Positions 7,769 to 16,994 of a DNA stretch of 64,000 bases are shown here, piece by piece. Each line of letters opens with the position of its first letter. The stretch's first letter is position 1. Location: assembly GCF_019091085.1 (NCBI RefSeq), contig NZ_JAGXJY010000002.1, forward strand, positions 469,683 to 533,682, in the 5' to 3' direction. The stretch comes from Mesorhizobium sp. GbtcB19. GTDB lineage: Bacteria; Pseudomonadota; Alphaproteobacteria; Rhizobiales; Rhizobiaceae. Both the position numbers and the translations under genes were made by a program. The notes beneath the pieces were generated by a model. It did no database searches. It saw only the letters and a program-made list of their open reading frames with translations, and had not been told where the DNA came from.

Positions 7769-9034
7769 TCAGTTACGCACAACCAGCGCGTCCGGCGCGC
7801 CATGCGACCAGGCAGCCTTAAGCACGTCATCGATGCTGCCATGGCCGTCCGGATAGACATTGACCGCATACCAGTCATTGCCGTCGAGCTCCGTGCGCTG
7901 GATCTCGGTGCGGCCGAACGGCTTGAGCGCCGCGGCCACGCGCTTTGCCTCGGTGGCCTCGTCGAAGGAGCCGGCGGCGACATAGTCGGATCCGGGCGCC
8001 TGTTCCTGGCGGTTCGATTTCCGCCACGACTGCAGGACATCGGCCGGCGACATGCCGCCGGCATCGAGCGCGGCAAAGACATCGGCGCGCTTCACACGCT
8101 CATCCGCATAGGACAGCGAAGCCATCGCGAACGGCGAGTTCGCCGGAAGCGTGAGGTCCGGCCGTTCAGGCACGATCGGGCCGAAATCGGGCAGCGCGAC
8201 ATCGGCGGCGCCTCCGACCGAGTATGCCGCCGGCTGCACCGTCGGCTGCTCCGACAGGCCCGGCTGCGCGGCAAAGGCCTGCCCTGAATTGGTCAATTGG
8301 CCCGGGAACGGCACCGCGGCCGGCGGCGCCCCTGCCGAGAGGCTGGGCGACGGGCCGTTCATGGCCACCATCACGCCGGTCGGCAGGCCGTCCGACGGAT
8401 CCGGCCGGTTGTTGCCGGGGTGGTACGAGGCCACCAGATACTGATCGTCATTGCCGTCGAGCGGCGCGCGGCCGACATATTCGACCTTCACCTTAGCCGT
8501 GCCGGCCGTGCCATAGTCGAGCATCTGCGCGGCGCGCTGCGAGACGTCGATGATGCGACCCTCATGGTATGGGCCGCGGTCGTTGACGCGCACGATGATT
8601 GAGCTGCCGGTTTCGAGGTTGGTGACGCGGGCATAGCTCGGCAGCGGCATGGTCGGATGCGCCGCCGTGAGTTGCATCGTGTCATAGACTTCGCCATTGG
8701 CGGTAAGCCGGCCATGGAAGGCGTCGCCATACCAAGATGCCAGCCCGACCTTGGTGAAGCCCTTCCTGTCTTCCTTCGGATAGTACCACTTGCCGCGTAC
8801 CTGGTAGGGCTTGCCGAGCTGGTCGCGGCCACCGCCGCGGCGCATGAACTGGACGCGCGGGCTCGCCTTCACGCCATATTCGGTTTCGGCAAAGTATTCC
8901 TTGGAGCGAGGCTTCTTGTAGACCATGCTCTTCGGCTCGGGCTGCGAGGCGCAAGCCGCCAGAAGCAGGCCCGAGAGGGCGCACAGGGCGAAAGCAGAAG
9001 CGCGACGGAGACGCGGGCGCGCCGAAGTCTGCAT
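7769..9034 (-). CDS. rlpA: RlpA-like lipoprotein (septal ring lytic transglycosylase family) with SPOR domain
   Basis: 421 residues. The N-terminus carries a lipoprotein signal ending LLLAAC (Cys 28). The double-psi beta-barrel RlpA domain runs from about residue 95 to 190 and holds GLASWYGDAFHG and RVNDRGPYHEGRIIDVS, including the catalytic-type Asp of RVNDRGP. A low-complexity Pro/Ala linker follows, and the last ~75 residues (from about YVAAGSFDEA) look like a SPOR domain, which binds denuded glycan at the division septum. RlpA proteins cleave naked glycan strands during daughter-cell separation. It is the first gene of the minus-strand block to tatD, which agrees with a cell-wall role for its neighbour dac-like gene. 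Confidence 0.9.
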   Translation of the reverse strand: MQTSARPRLRRASAFALCALSGLLLAACASQPEPKSMVYKKPRSKEYFAETEYGVKASPRVQFMRRGGGRDQLGKPYQVRGKWYYPKEDRKGFTKVGLASWYGDAFHGRLTANGEVYDTMQLTAAHPTMPLPSYARVTNLETGSSIIVRVNDRGPYHEGRIIDVSQRAAQMLDYGTAGTAKVKVEYVGRAPLDGNDDQYLVASYHPGNNRPDPSDGLPTGVMVAMNGPSPSLSAGAPPAAVPFPGQLTNSGQAFAAQPGLSEQPTVQPAAYSVGGAADVALPDFGPIVPERPDLTLPANSPFAMASLSYADERVKRADVFAALDAGGMSPADVLQSWRKSNRQEQAPGSDYVAAGSFDEATEAKRVAAALKPFGRTEIQRTELDGNDWYAVNVYPDGHGSIDDVLKAAWSHGAPDALVVRN

Positions 9035-9223
9035 GTTTTCGATTGTCCCCTACCGTGCTGCCACTCGACGGAGCCAGAGGTCCGCCAATGCCAGCAACAC
9101 CTTGATCCCCAATCCCTTTGTGCACAGGAATTGCTTATCACGATGTTAACCGATTATGGCGGCAACAGGGCGAGATTATGGCGCAGGCTGTCGCCATATG
9201 GGGATTTCGCCGAAGGCAGTCGG

Positions 9224-9880
9224 TCAGAACTTGTAGTTCAGGCCGACGCGAACGGTGTGGAACGCCACGTCGCTCTTGAGCGTGATAGGTCCTGAAGAGA
9301 AGGCCGTCGAATTGCCGAGGTCGGTGTAAAGATACTCCGACTTGATGGTCCAGTTTGTATTGATGGCATATTCGGCGCCCGCTCCAACGGTCCAGCCGGC
9401 CCTGGTCTTGCTGGACGAGCTCATGAAGGGACCGAAGAAGGGAAATTCGGTCTTGACCTGACCGTAGGCAAGACCGCCAGTGCCATAGATCATGAAGCGG
9501 TCAATGGGCGTGTAACCTATGCGGGCACGCAGCGTTCCGAACCAATCAACCTTGGTCTTTGGAGTAAAACCGAAAAAGTCGGACACCGACGCATCGACGG
9601 CAGAGCCTTGGAAGTCGGTTTCCACGCCATAGATCATCTGACCCGACTGCCAATTGTAACCGGCCTGAATGCCGCCCAGAAAGCCGCTTGCAGTCATATC
9701 AAGTCGGGGGCCGAAACTGATCGAATCCTTGAATTTGCCGAAACCACCGCCGGCGTTCACGCCGATATATGCGCCAGACCAGTCAAAGGACGCGGCAACC
9801 GGCGCCTCCTGCATGACGTCGGCTGCGTGGGCGGCGCCGGCGGCAAGGACCAGAGCGGTTGCAACAATAAGCTGTTTCAT
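9224..9880 (-). CDS. Outer-membrane beta-barrel protein (Omp25/Omp31-type)
   Basis: 218 residues from ATG 9880, which begins MKQLIVATALVLAAGAAHA, a clear Sec signal peptide cleaved before ADV. The mature part starts with DWSGAYIGVNAGGGFG and alternates short beta strands and glycines, ending RVGLNYKF with the terminal Phe needed for BAM recognition. It belongs to the Omp25/31-RopB-like porin family common in Brucella and rhizobia. A purine-rich GAGGGGCC lies just upstream. It stands alone: 189 nt to rlpA and a gene-poor stretch upstream. Confidence 0.9.
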   Translation of the reverse strand: MKQLIVATALVLAAGAAHAADVMQEAPVAASFDWSGAYIGVNAGGGFGKFKDSISFGPRLDMTASGFLGGIQAGYNWQSGQMIYGVETDFQGSAVDASVSDFFGFTPKTKVDWFGTLRARIGYTPIDRFMIYGTGGLAYGQVKTEFPFFGPFMSSSSKTRAGWTVGAGAEYAINTNWTIKSEYLYTDLGNSTAFSSGPITLKSDVAFHTVRVGLNYKF

Positions 9881-10239
9881 GAGTGGCCCCTCTTTTGCCC
9901 AAAAAATAGATCCCCAAGTAACAATGGCTTGCTTCCGAAATCTGCCGGTTGTCAACGCCGCCAATTAGAAGTCACGAATATTTGTTCGCAGGAGAAGCAG
10001 GCCAAAACGCGCCTCGCGCCTCCATCAAGCTTCGCTCCAGAGCCGTGATGACTTGAATGGCACCTCAGCGAACCCTCTGCGGTCTGCAAGGCATCTATCG
10101 CCAAAAATGAAATGACCACAGATCCGCTGCCACTGAGACACAGATGACAGCGGACCATTCGGTGCAACGGGAGTGCTGTCCCGTTGAGCAGGAGACACTG
10201 CTCAACACGGATCTAAATTGGTTCGCATGGATGGGCGAC
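9881..10239. other. Gene-poor stretch at the edge of the tRNA-Ser island
   Basis: About 360 nt in which I see no supportable gene: the only frames are short and lack ribosome-binding sites or recognisable composition. It holds the promoter region of the outer-membrane protein (minus strand) and, towards 10144, degenerate sequence that may be the decayed upstream part of the integrase whose tail follows. Confidence 0.4.
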
Positions 10240-10455
10240 TTACGGATTCGTAAGCTTTGCCGGCGCCACCGCCTACGGCATACCCATATCACGCAATTGC
10301 TGCGGAGCGGCGTTACGGTGCATGTCGCCTCGGCTAACGTCGGCCACGCCAACCCGTCAGTCACGATGAACATTTATGCACACCTTCTGCCAGGCCAGCA
10401 GGAAGCTGCGACCGCAGCGGTTGACGCGGCCCTGATAGCCGCACTACAGGAATGA
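10240..10455 (+). pseudogene. C-terminal fragment of a tyrosine recombinase (phage/island integrase)
   Basis: The frame contains HRLRHTHITQLLRSG, then VGHANPSVTMNIYAHLLPGQ, i.e. the H-x-x-R box, the GH box and the nucleophilic Tyr of tyrosine recombinases in the right order and spacing. The N-terminal and core-binding domains and the first catalytic Arg are absent; sequence before about 10250 is unrelated. It ends about 96 nt before tRNA-Ser(TGA), a classic attachment target. This is a remnant of an island or prophage, not a working integrase. Confidence 0.75.
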
Positions 10456-10551
10456 AGCGCGAACCGGTCGGGAACGCTGTCGGTGCCAATTCGGTACCAA
10501 CCGCTCAAAGCGACCGGTCGCGAACATCCTAAGTGGTTGAAAAACCATAAC

Positions 10552-10641
10552 GGAGGGATGGCCGAGCGGTTTAAGGCACCGGTCTTGAAAACCGGCGTGG
10601 GCGCAAGTTCACCGTGGGTTCGAATCCCACTCCCTCCGCCA
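10552..10641 (+). tRNA. tRNA-Ser (anticodon TGA)
   Basis: The acceptor arm GGAGGGA pairs with TCCCTCC; the anticodon loop CTTGAAA gives TGA; there is a long variable arm as in serine tRNAs, a normal T arm with GGTTCGAATCC, and an encoded CCA end. The integrase fragment lies just upstream and a low-GC region just downstream, so the gene marks an island edge. Confidence 0.95.
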
Positions 10642-10921
10642 AACACCCCGACAGGCCGCAACTGGATTTGTGAACGTTTAGGATGTGGTTTCTGACCGCC
10701 CAACACTGACTCGTTGATTTTATGAAAGTCACGATGGGAATCTGACCTAGCAATCTCGCAACAATGCTCCCCAGGCGAACGGTTGCAATCGGATAACATC
10801 AGCAAGCCATCCCCTTCCCCAAGCCCTCGCCGCGTAACTGCCAAAAATGTTATCGGGCCATCCCATTGACTTTTCGAAAACAATATTAAAATTTAAACAA
10901 CCTGGATCGGGGGATTTCCAG

Positions 10922-11827
10922 ATGCGCTACACTGTAGGTGCGGCAGGGTTTTGCTTGACTGCTTTGCTGTTAGGTGGATGCGCGGTCCCACCAGATGTAA
11001 AAGATTTCTCCGGCGTTGATTCATACGAGATCGTAAAGCGCGTGCGTTGCGAAATGCGTGACGCCGTTCGACAAAAGGCCAAAGAGGAAATAGCCCGCAT
11101 CAACCCGGATGTTGCCGCCAGATTGAACAGCGACGAGGACTTTCTAGCTTTTGACGCCAAGAGTCTGGCTGGATTGACAGGCTTTGCCAAGCAAGATCTC
11201 AACCGGTACAAAGACACCATCGTCGGCTATGATTTCTCTTTTGACATCACCGAGAACAACAATGCCGACGTCGACGTCGATCTGCTGCACACCTTCTCGC
11301 GCGGCACATTGGGCTTGGGCATCCATGGAGCCGACAATCGCGAACGAAATTCTTTAGAGTCGTTCAGAACCGTCGACAGTTTTTGGCGCCTGGCGACTGG
11401 AGTAAGTAATAAAGATTATTGCGGCAGTGGCGGTGCCAGACCGGTCAATTACGCTTACCCTATTACCGGGAACCTAAATCTGATTAGATATGTAAAGAAA
11501 TTCCTCGATCTAAATCAGTCTGGAAATCTCGCAGACACGGCGGGAGGGAGCAACATATCATCGTATAATATCTCGCTGAAATTTACCACCGTCGTGAACG
11601 GTAAAGTCAGCCCGACGCTGACCCTTCCTACGAGGGCAAAGAGTTTCGAGCTTGCTGATGTCAAAGGAAATCTCGAGGCGAACAGGCAGGACATTCACAA
11701 AGTTACGATTGTTTTCGTGCTCGCGCCGGGAACCGACAAGAGAGCGGTTACTTTCGCGGAACAACGTGTCCAAGAAGAGCTCGATTATTTGAGAAACAGA
11801 GATGATCTCAGATCATTCAGGGAATAG
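10922..11827 (+). CDS. Orphan lipoprotein of unknown function, low GC
   Basis: 301 residues from ATG 10922, preceded by GGGGGA. The N-terminus MRYTVGAAGFCLTALLLGGC has a lipobox with Cys 20, so it is a predicted membrane-anchored lipoprotein. The rest is a soluble domain with DSYEIVKRVRCEMRDAV near the start and a beta-rich second half; I recognise no family. Base composition is clearly lower in GC than the core genes on either side, and codon use is relaxed (many A/T-ending codons), which points to horizontal transfer together with the small gene that follows 28 nt later. A longer frame begins at 10847 but would bury the signal peptide. Confidence 0.75.
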   Translation: MRYTVGAAGFCLTALLLGGCAVPPDVKDFSGVDSYEIVKRVRCEMRDAVRQKAKEEIARINPDVAARLNSDEDFLAFDAKSLAGLTGFAKQDLNRYKDTIVGYDFSFDITENNNADVDVDLLHTFSRGTLGLGIHGADNRERNSLESFRTVDSFWRLATGVSNKDYCGSGGARPVNYAYPITGNLNLIRYVKKFLDLNQSGNLADTAGGSNISSYNISLKFTTVVNGKVSPTLTLPTRAKSFELADVKGNLEANRQDIHKVTIVFVLAPGTDKRAVTFAEQRVQEELDYLRNRDDLRSFRE

Positions 11828-11855
11828 CTGACCATCGATTGGAGGAGGTCCGGAA

Positions 11856-12134
11856 ATGGCAAGGAAACCAATCAGCCCGAAGTTGATGACGGCCACATCG
11901 AGATCAATATCAGCCGAAACCATATTCGCGACGGTAAAGACAATTATCGACGCTGGACTGGAAGAAGACTTCCTTGCCAAGTGCGCAGGAAAGAGGAAGA
12001 TGACAATCAAACGGTCTGATATGAATTTCATAAAAAAATATTTATCTGATTATCACAACAATCATCTTCTTGAATCCGCCTCTACTGAGATGGTCGACCG
12101 CGTTAGGGTTGCTACAGATTCCGCACAGTGTTAG
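11856..12134 (+). CDS. Small hypothetical protein downstream of the orphan lipoprotein
   Basis: 92 residues, preceded by a strong GGAGGAGG ribosome-binding site 7 nt before the ATG, so translation is likely. It is basic and partly helical (ETIFATVKTIIDAGLEEDFL; KRSDMNFIKKYLSDYHNNH), with no signal peptide or recognised domain. It follows the lipoprotein by 28 nt and shares its low GC, suggesting a two-gene unit acquired together. Confidence 0.6.
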   Translation: MARKPISPKLMTATSRSISAETIFATVKTIIDAGLEEDFLAKCAGKRKMTIKRSDMNFIKKYLSDYHNNHLLESASTEMVDRVRVATDSAQC

Positions 12135-12142
12135 CAGGAGCA

Positions 12143-12260
12143 TCCATCGACAGGAAGGCGAATGGCGTGAATGCCCCCTCGTCGGCCTGCTGCCGCAAGC
12201 CGGCCTCGATGTTTGGTACCGAAACCGGCGATCAGGAAGCCGCTGCGTCAATTCCCGGTC
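12143..12260 (-). pseudogene. Debris of an autotransporter beta-barrel domain
   Basis: This stretch matches the barrel-coding part of the giant autotransporter at about 21051-21184, in the same orientation: shared blocks include catccatcgacag, the ctgctgccgcaagccggcct segment and ccgaaaccggcg. It differs by a deletion of about 15 nt and at least one single-base insertion (tttggtacc against ttggtgcc), so the frame is broken. It represents a decayed barrel fragment that shows a second autotransporter gene, or a duplicated copy, once ended here. Confidence 0.7.
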
Positions 12261-12307
12261 GCTCACGCCCGCTCCAGATAAAAACGTCGGGTCCGATGAG
12301 GCGCAGG

Positions 12308-14527
12308 CTATTTGACAGCCTCTTGCACGCGCACCGCCACCAAACCGACCCCCAGCAACCTATTGTCTCCAGGCGTCACGTTCGAAGCGGGTATGGGGCC
12401 GCCCTCGGGGATCAGCTCGACCGTGGTGAAGCCCGCCTGCGACAGAAGCGTCGTTGGGATGACGATGCGCTGCTCTTCCGGCTGCATCGGTCGCGCCGCG
12501 CTTATCGTGCCTATGAGGGTTTGATTGACGCGCACTTCGACGCGCGGAATTCGACCGTTCTTGTCGGCAATCTGCATTATCCTCAGATCCAGGATGAGGC
12601 CGCGTTGACCGAGCTCGCGATTGGGCAGGAGTATGCGCTGCGTCGTGCCCCTGCCCCATCGCCCCCAGGGTTCCGGCGGATACCATCCGCGATCCAGAAG
12701 CGCTTCACCGCTGGCGGCGGCGCTGAGCCAGCGATCGAATGGCAGCAGGGGTTGCGAACATTGCGAGGCCGGCAGGCGATACAGGCGACGGACCGGGTCG
12801 TCGTTGACCAATCGCGCGCCGGATGCGGTCAGTTGACTGTCCCATGCCGCGAGTTCGCCGGCATCGTAGCCGCGACGATCGATCAGCACCGCATCGAAAT
12901 TGTAGCCCGGTGACAACTGAGCAAGGACGCAGGGCCAGTTGGCCATTCCCACCAGAGCTTGCAGGCGCGACAGGCCGTCGGTTCCCTCCAACGCGCCGTA
13001 ACTCCAGTGCCGGGCGCTGCCCGCAGGACTGAAGATGAAGGGCAAGAAATGATCGTAAGGCTTGAAGCCGCGGATCGCGGGCGCCTCGGGCCAGGGCGCC
13101 ACCGGTAGCTGGAGGATCCGCTGCAGCCCAGCGGAATCCGCTGCGGCCAAGGTCGAGCGGATGCTTGTCATCTCGGCGCCAAACGCCGGCTGGCGCTGCA
13201 AGGCGCGCTGTTGCCGCGCAAACAGCGTCTGGCTGCCGGCGCTGTTGACAAGCACGAGCGCAACGAGACCGACCGTGGCTGTCACGCCGCCGATCGAACG
13301 GCCGAGCCGCGATTGCAGCCAGGGCACCACATGTCGCCACAACCCGAAGAATACCAGCAGGGCTGCGAAAGCAAAAAACGGCGCAATGCGGTTCTGCGCA
13401 CGGATTTCCGGCGCGATCAGCAGATTGAAGATCAACCCCAGGCCAAAGGGGGCGCAATAAATCATGCAGAAGACGAGATAGGCGATAATTGCCGGCGCCA
13501 GCCCTACATAATCCGGCGGCGCTTCAGGGTCGCGGCCGCGCGGCAGCACGGCCCCAAACAGCGCGGCGAGCAGTGCGAAAGCCGACAGAACAGGACCGGG
13601 CCAAACGTCGACACCTTCGGCTGTGCCGCGTATCGCCATATAATTTCGCAGCGCATTCCGCGCGACGCCGAATTGCTGCAGCCTGAGGATCACATCCGAG
13701 ATGCGCAGGCCGTATAGTGGTTGCTCGGATGCCAGCCTGGCGGTGCCGGCATTCTGCGGCGCGACCACGACAAAGAACGACAGGATCGGCACCAGCACGA
13801 TCAAGGTCAGGCAGGCCGGAAGGGCCAGGGCCGGCAGATAGCGCCAGTTTCGTTCCTGCGCGGCCAAAGCGAGCCCGGTGAATGCCCAGGTCAGCAGCGC
13901 GAAAAAACTGTAGTAAATTCCTGACGTAGCGATCACAACGCAGCATGCGAGCGTGACCGGGTCCTTCACGATGCGCGTCAGCGACCGATCGCGAACAGCC
14001 CCGACGATGCGCGGCAGGATCAGGAATGCAAGCGGCGCGGCATAGTAGGCGGCCAGATAATCGTGCCCGGTCGAGCGCGAGCCAAAATAGGGAATGAAGG
14101 CAAAGGCGAACGCGCCGGCGAGGCACCACCAGCCGCGAATCTGAAAGGCGAGCAGCGCCCAGAATGCGGCGGCGAAGTTCGCCGCGACGATCAGGATAAG
14201 ATAGAGATTGGCGCCGACGACGACGTCGCCGGTCAGGCGCGTCGTCACAAATTGCAGCAGGCGTTCGGTGAAGTCCGTGAACGGAAAGCCAAACAGATCC
14301 AGCCCATCGGGAAAACCGACCGCGTCCGTTCGAAAAATATGCGGCCAATCGAGAAACAGCCTGCCGTGAAGCAGCAGGAAGATACGGTCGCCCCACAGAT
14401 TGGTCGGGACATCGAGCCTCATGAACGGCACGCCCGCCATGAGCCAGACAAGCAATGTTCCTAGGCAAAGAAGAGCAACAGGTCGCCTTTCAAGATCGGC
14501 AAATAACGCGCTAGGATATCGTGTCAT
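12308..14527 (-). CDS. Large polytopic membrane protein, GT-C glycosyltransferase-like
   Basis: About 739 residues from ATG 14527 (a longer frame reaches 14680 but its extra residues look non-coding). Roughly the first 420 residues hold some ten hydrophobic segments, the first at PVALLCLGTLLVWLMAGVPF; a periplasmic loop after it contains acidic residues (WGDRIF, RTDAVGFPDG), as in GT-C enzymes that use polyprenyl-linked sugars. The last ~300 residues are soluble, with a beta-sandwich-like end. I do not recognise a named family. It is divergent from the transketolase-epimerase series and may assemble or export the same glycan. No clear ribosome-binding site precedes the proposed start. Confidence 0.75.
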   Translation of the reverse strand: MTRYPSALFADLERRPVALLCLGTLLVWLMAGVPFMRLDVPTNLWGDRIFLLLHGRLFLDWPHIFRTDAVGFPDGLDLFGFPFTDFTERLLQFVTTRLTGDVVVGANLYLILIVAANFAAAFWALLAFQIRGWWCLAGAFAFAFIPYFGSRSTGHDYLAAYYAAPLAFLILPRIVGAVRDRSLTRIVKDPVTLACCVVIATSGIYYSFFALLTWAFTGLALAAQERNWRYLPALALPACLTLIVLVPILSFFVVVAPQNAGTARLASEQPLYGLRISDVILRLQQFGVARNALRNYMAIRGTAEGVDVWPGPVLSAFALLAALFGAVLPRGRDPEAPPDYVGLAPAIIAYLVFCMIYCAPFGLGLIFNLLIAPEIRAQNRIAPFFAFAALLVFFGLWRHVVPWLQSRLGRSIGGVTATVGLVALVLVNSAGSQTLFARQQRALQRQPAFGAEMTSIRSTLAAADSAGLQRILQLPVAPWPEAPAIRGFKPYDHFLPFIFSPAGSARHWSYGALEGTDGLSRLQALVGMANWPCVLAQLSPGYNFDAVLIDRRGYDAGELAAWDSQLTASGARLVNDDPVRRLYRLPASQCSQPLLPFDRWLSAAASGEALLDRGWYPPEPWGRWGRGTTQRILLPNRELGQRGLILDLRIMQIADKNGRIPRVEVRVNQTLIGTISAARPMQPEEQRIVIPTTLLSQAGFTTVELIPEGGPIPASNVTPGDNRLLGVGLVAVRVQEAVK

Positions 14528-14579
14528 TCGGGAGGGTATCGCATGCCGGCCATCACTACCATGAACGCTGCAGGCTGTC

Positions 14580-15395
14580 ATGGAGACCGATCGGTTGTTC
14601 GCTGACCGACAACCTCTGAGCTCGCGGGCCCTCCGCAGGCTGATCCTCGAAGAATCACACCGCGCCCATGTCGGACACATCGGCTCGGCGCTGTCCGTGG
14701 TCGACCTCCTCGCGGCACTTTACGGTGGAGCGATACGATCGAGATCGCCGGACGATCCGGAGCGCGATCGCTTCGTCATGAGCAAGGGCCACGCCGCCCT
14801 CGCCCTCTACGCCGCCCTGTTCCTGCGTGGGTGGCTGAGCCGCGCCGAACTGGCAAGCTACTGCGCTGACGATTCCCGCCTGGGCGTGCACCCCGCACAT
14901 CACCTGCCCGGTGTCGATTTCTCGACGGGCTCGCTCGGTCTTGGCCTGTCGATCGGCGCCGGGTCGGCGCTTGCCGCGCGCCTGCTCGGCAAGGATCGCC
15001 GCACCTATGTCTTGCTGTCCGATGCCGAGTGCAATGAAGGCGCGACATGGGAGGCGGCGATGTTCGCCGGGCATCACCGGCTCGCGAATTTGATCGCCAT
15101 CGTCGACCTCAATGGACAGCAGGCGCTGGGCCCGACCGCCGAGATCCTTAATCAAGACCGCCTGCATGAGCGCTGGGCTAGCTGCGGCTGGGCAGTCCGG
15201 GAAGTGGACGGGCATGTGCCTGCGGCTGTTCGCGAGGCACTGACCCCGCGTCCGCTGCAGCCGCTTGTGGTGTTGGCGGAGACCATCTCGGGTCGTGGCG
15301 TGAGCTTCATGGAGCGCCAGGTGAATTGGCACTATTTGCCGATGTCGGACGAGCAATACGCGATAGCCCTTGCGGAGAGCGAGGCGCTGGCGTGA
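14580..15395 (+). CDS. Transketolase, N-terminal (TPP-binding) subunit
   Basis: 271 residues. Thiamine diphosphate-binding half of a split transketolase: HVGHIGSALSVVDLL and MSKGHAALALYAALF near the start, then the GDGE-like metal-binding motif as LSDAECNEGATWEA. The Asn-rich NGQQALGPT segment follows. Split transketolases transfer two-carbon ketol units; in polysaccharide or natural-product clusters they extend or branch sugars. The stop overlaps the GTG start of the C-terminal subunit, so the two are made together. A housekeeping transketolase would be a single ~660-residue chain, so this pair is a specialised one. Confidence 0.9.
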   Translation: METDRLFADRQPLSSRALRRLILEESHRAHVGHIGSALSVVDLLAALYGGAIRSRSPDDPERDRFVMSKGHAALALYAALFLRGWLSRAELASYCADDSRLGVHPAHHLPGVDFSTGSLGLGLSIGAGSALAARLLGKDRRTYVLLSDAECNEGATWEAAMFAGHHRLANLIAIVDLNGQQALGPTAEILNQDRLHERWASCGWAVREVDGHVPAAVREALTPRPLQPLVVLAETISGRGVSFMERQVNWHYLPMSDEQYAIALAESEALA

Positions 15396-16306
15396 GGCGC
15401 GAGTTCATTGCCACGCTCTGCGAACTGGCCGCTTCCGATCGGCGCATAATGTTGCTGACGGCCGACCTCGGCTTCTCGGTCGTGGAGCCGTTTGCGCAGG
15501 CCTATCCGGACAGGTTCGTCAATGTCGGTGTCGCCGAACAGAATATGATCGGCGTCGCCACCGGTCTGGCGGAAGCCGGATTTCTTCCGTTCTGCTATTC
15601 GATAGCGACCTTCGCGACGCTGCGGCCTTACGAATTCATCCGCAACGGTCCGGTCGCGCACGAGCTGCCGGTGCGCATCGTCGGCGTCGGCGGCGGCTTC
15701 GACTACGGCACGGGCGGGTCGACGCATCACAGCCTCGAGGACATCGCCGTGATGCGTGCCCTGCCTGGAATGATGGTCATTGCTCCGATCGATGGAGCTC
15801 AGACCACTGCCGCGCTCAAGTGCCTGTGGTCGGCGCCGTCACCGATCTATTTCAGGCTGGGCAAGGACAGTCCGCAGGTCGCGATTTCGGGCGGTCGATT
15901 TGAGCTCGCGCGGGCTCAGACTTTGCGTGAAGGGGCTGACGTGCTCCTCATTTCAACCGGTGCGATGGTCGCAGAGACCATGAAGGCCGCAGAAGTCCTG
16001 GCAAACGCCGGCATGCAGGCAAAGGTGTTGTCCGTGCCTTGCCTTGCGCCCGTGCCGCTGGCTGATTTGCGAACCGCGTTGACGGATGCCACGGCCGTCC
16101 TGACCATCGAGGCGCATCAGCAGGCAGGAGGGCTGGGTTCCTTGGTCGCCGAGGTTCTGGCGGAAGCCCGGTTGGCGAGACCTTTCCGCCGGGTCGCGGC
16201 AAGTCAACCCGGTCTGGGCCGTAGCGGCAGCGCAGCCTGGTTGCTGGAACAGAATGGCTTGACCGCTGACGCAATTGCGGCTGCTGCCCGGACATTGCTT
16301 TCCTAG
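15392..16306 (+). CDS. Transketolase, C-terminal subunit
   Basis: 304 residues from GTG 15392, overlapping the preceding stop as GTGA. It carries the pyrimidine-binding half of the TPP site: LTADLGFSVVEPF, then FVNVGVAEQNMIGVATGLAE with the catalytic Glu of the AEQN motif that activates TPP, and the C-terminal transketolase domain (LLISTGAMVAETMKAAEVL). Together with the previous gene it forms a complete enzyme. A frame opening at 15326 is rejected because it lies inside the previous gene and lacks similarity before the GTG. Confidence 0.9.
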   Translation: MRREFIATLCELAASDRRIMLLTADLGFSVVEPFAQAYPDRFVNVGVAEQNMIGVATGLAEAGFLPFCYSIATFATLRPYEFIRNGPVAHELPVRIVGVGGGFDYGTGGSTHHSLEDIAVMRALPGMMVIAPIDGAQTTAALKCLWSAPSPIYFRLGKDSPQVAISGGRFELARAQTLREGADVLLISTGAMVAETMKAAEVLANAGMQAKVLSVPCLAPVPLADLRTALTDATAVLTIEAHQQAGGLGSLVAEVLAEARLARPFRRVAASQPGLGRSGSAAWLLEQNGLTADAIAAAARTLLS

Positions 16307-16313
16307 ATTTGCC

Positions 16314-16994
16314 ATGGACCCAAAAGTATCGATCATTCTTCCCATCCATAACCAGGCCGATCACGTCGTCGGCATGGTTGGAGAATATCGCGCCGCCCTG
16401 CGCGACCTTTCGGTGCCATGGGAAATCATCCTCGTCGAGAATGGATCGCGTGATGAAAGCGCCGTGCTTTGCACAGAGTTGGCGAGCCGCCATGCAAACG
16501 TGCGCGCCTTATCCGCCGACCGTGCCGGCTGGGGTCGTGCGGTCAGGGCTGGCCTGGCGGCCGCCCGTGGAGAATTTCTGTGCTACACGAATTCGGCGCG
16601 CACCGGCGCGGATGATCTGCGGCGGGCGCTGGATATCGGAATGAGCCGGCCGGACCGCGTCCTCAAAGCCGAGCGAAAGCAAGGTCGGGCGTTGCTTCGC
16701 GCGCTAGGATCCCGGTTGTACAACCTCGAGGCGCGATTGCTGTTCGGGCTGCGCCTGCGCGACATCAACGGCACGCCGAAGCTGTTTCACCGTCGCTTCG
16801 CGGCGCTGCTCGATCTGCAGCGTGACGACGACCTGATCGATCTGGAATTCTGCATGGTCTGCCGCCGCCACGGATATTCGATCGCCCCCTTTGATATGGC
16901 ATCCGGTCCCAGGCATGGCGGCCGTTCGACAACCGGTTGGAAGACGGCCATGCGGCTCTACCGCGGAGCGCTGCGCATGAGATTGCAAAGTTGA
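16314..16994 (+). CDS. Family 2 glycosyltransferase
   Basis: 226 residues, GT-A fold. The start MDPKVSIILPIHNQADHV is the usual GT2 beginning, followed by the nucleotide-binding VENGSRDES motif near residue 40 and a DDL acidic segment (TNSARTGADDL) where the metal-binding DxD is expected. The protein is short and has no C-terminal membrane helices, so it is a soluble or peripheral enzyme, comparable to dolichol/polyprenyl-phosphate sugar transferases. It begins 7 nt after the transketolase subunit and overlaps the next gene. Confidence 0.85.
   Translation: MDPKVSIILPIHNQADHVVGMVGEYRAALRDLSVPWEIILVENGSRDESAVLCTELASRHANVRALSADRAGWGRAVRAGLAAARGEFLCYTNSARTGADDLRRALDIGMSRPDRVLKAERKQGRALLRALGSRLYNLEARLLFGLRLRDINGTPKLFHRRFAALLDLQRDDDLIDLEFCMVCRRHGYSIAPFDMASGPRHGGRSTTGWKTAMRLYRGALRMRLQS

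Noticed and set aside
10144-10455. Intact integrase
   Set aside because: Only the C-terminal catalytic boxes are present; the N-terminal domain and first catalytic Arg are missing.
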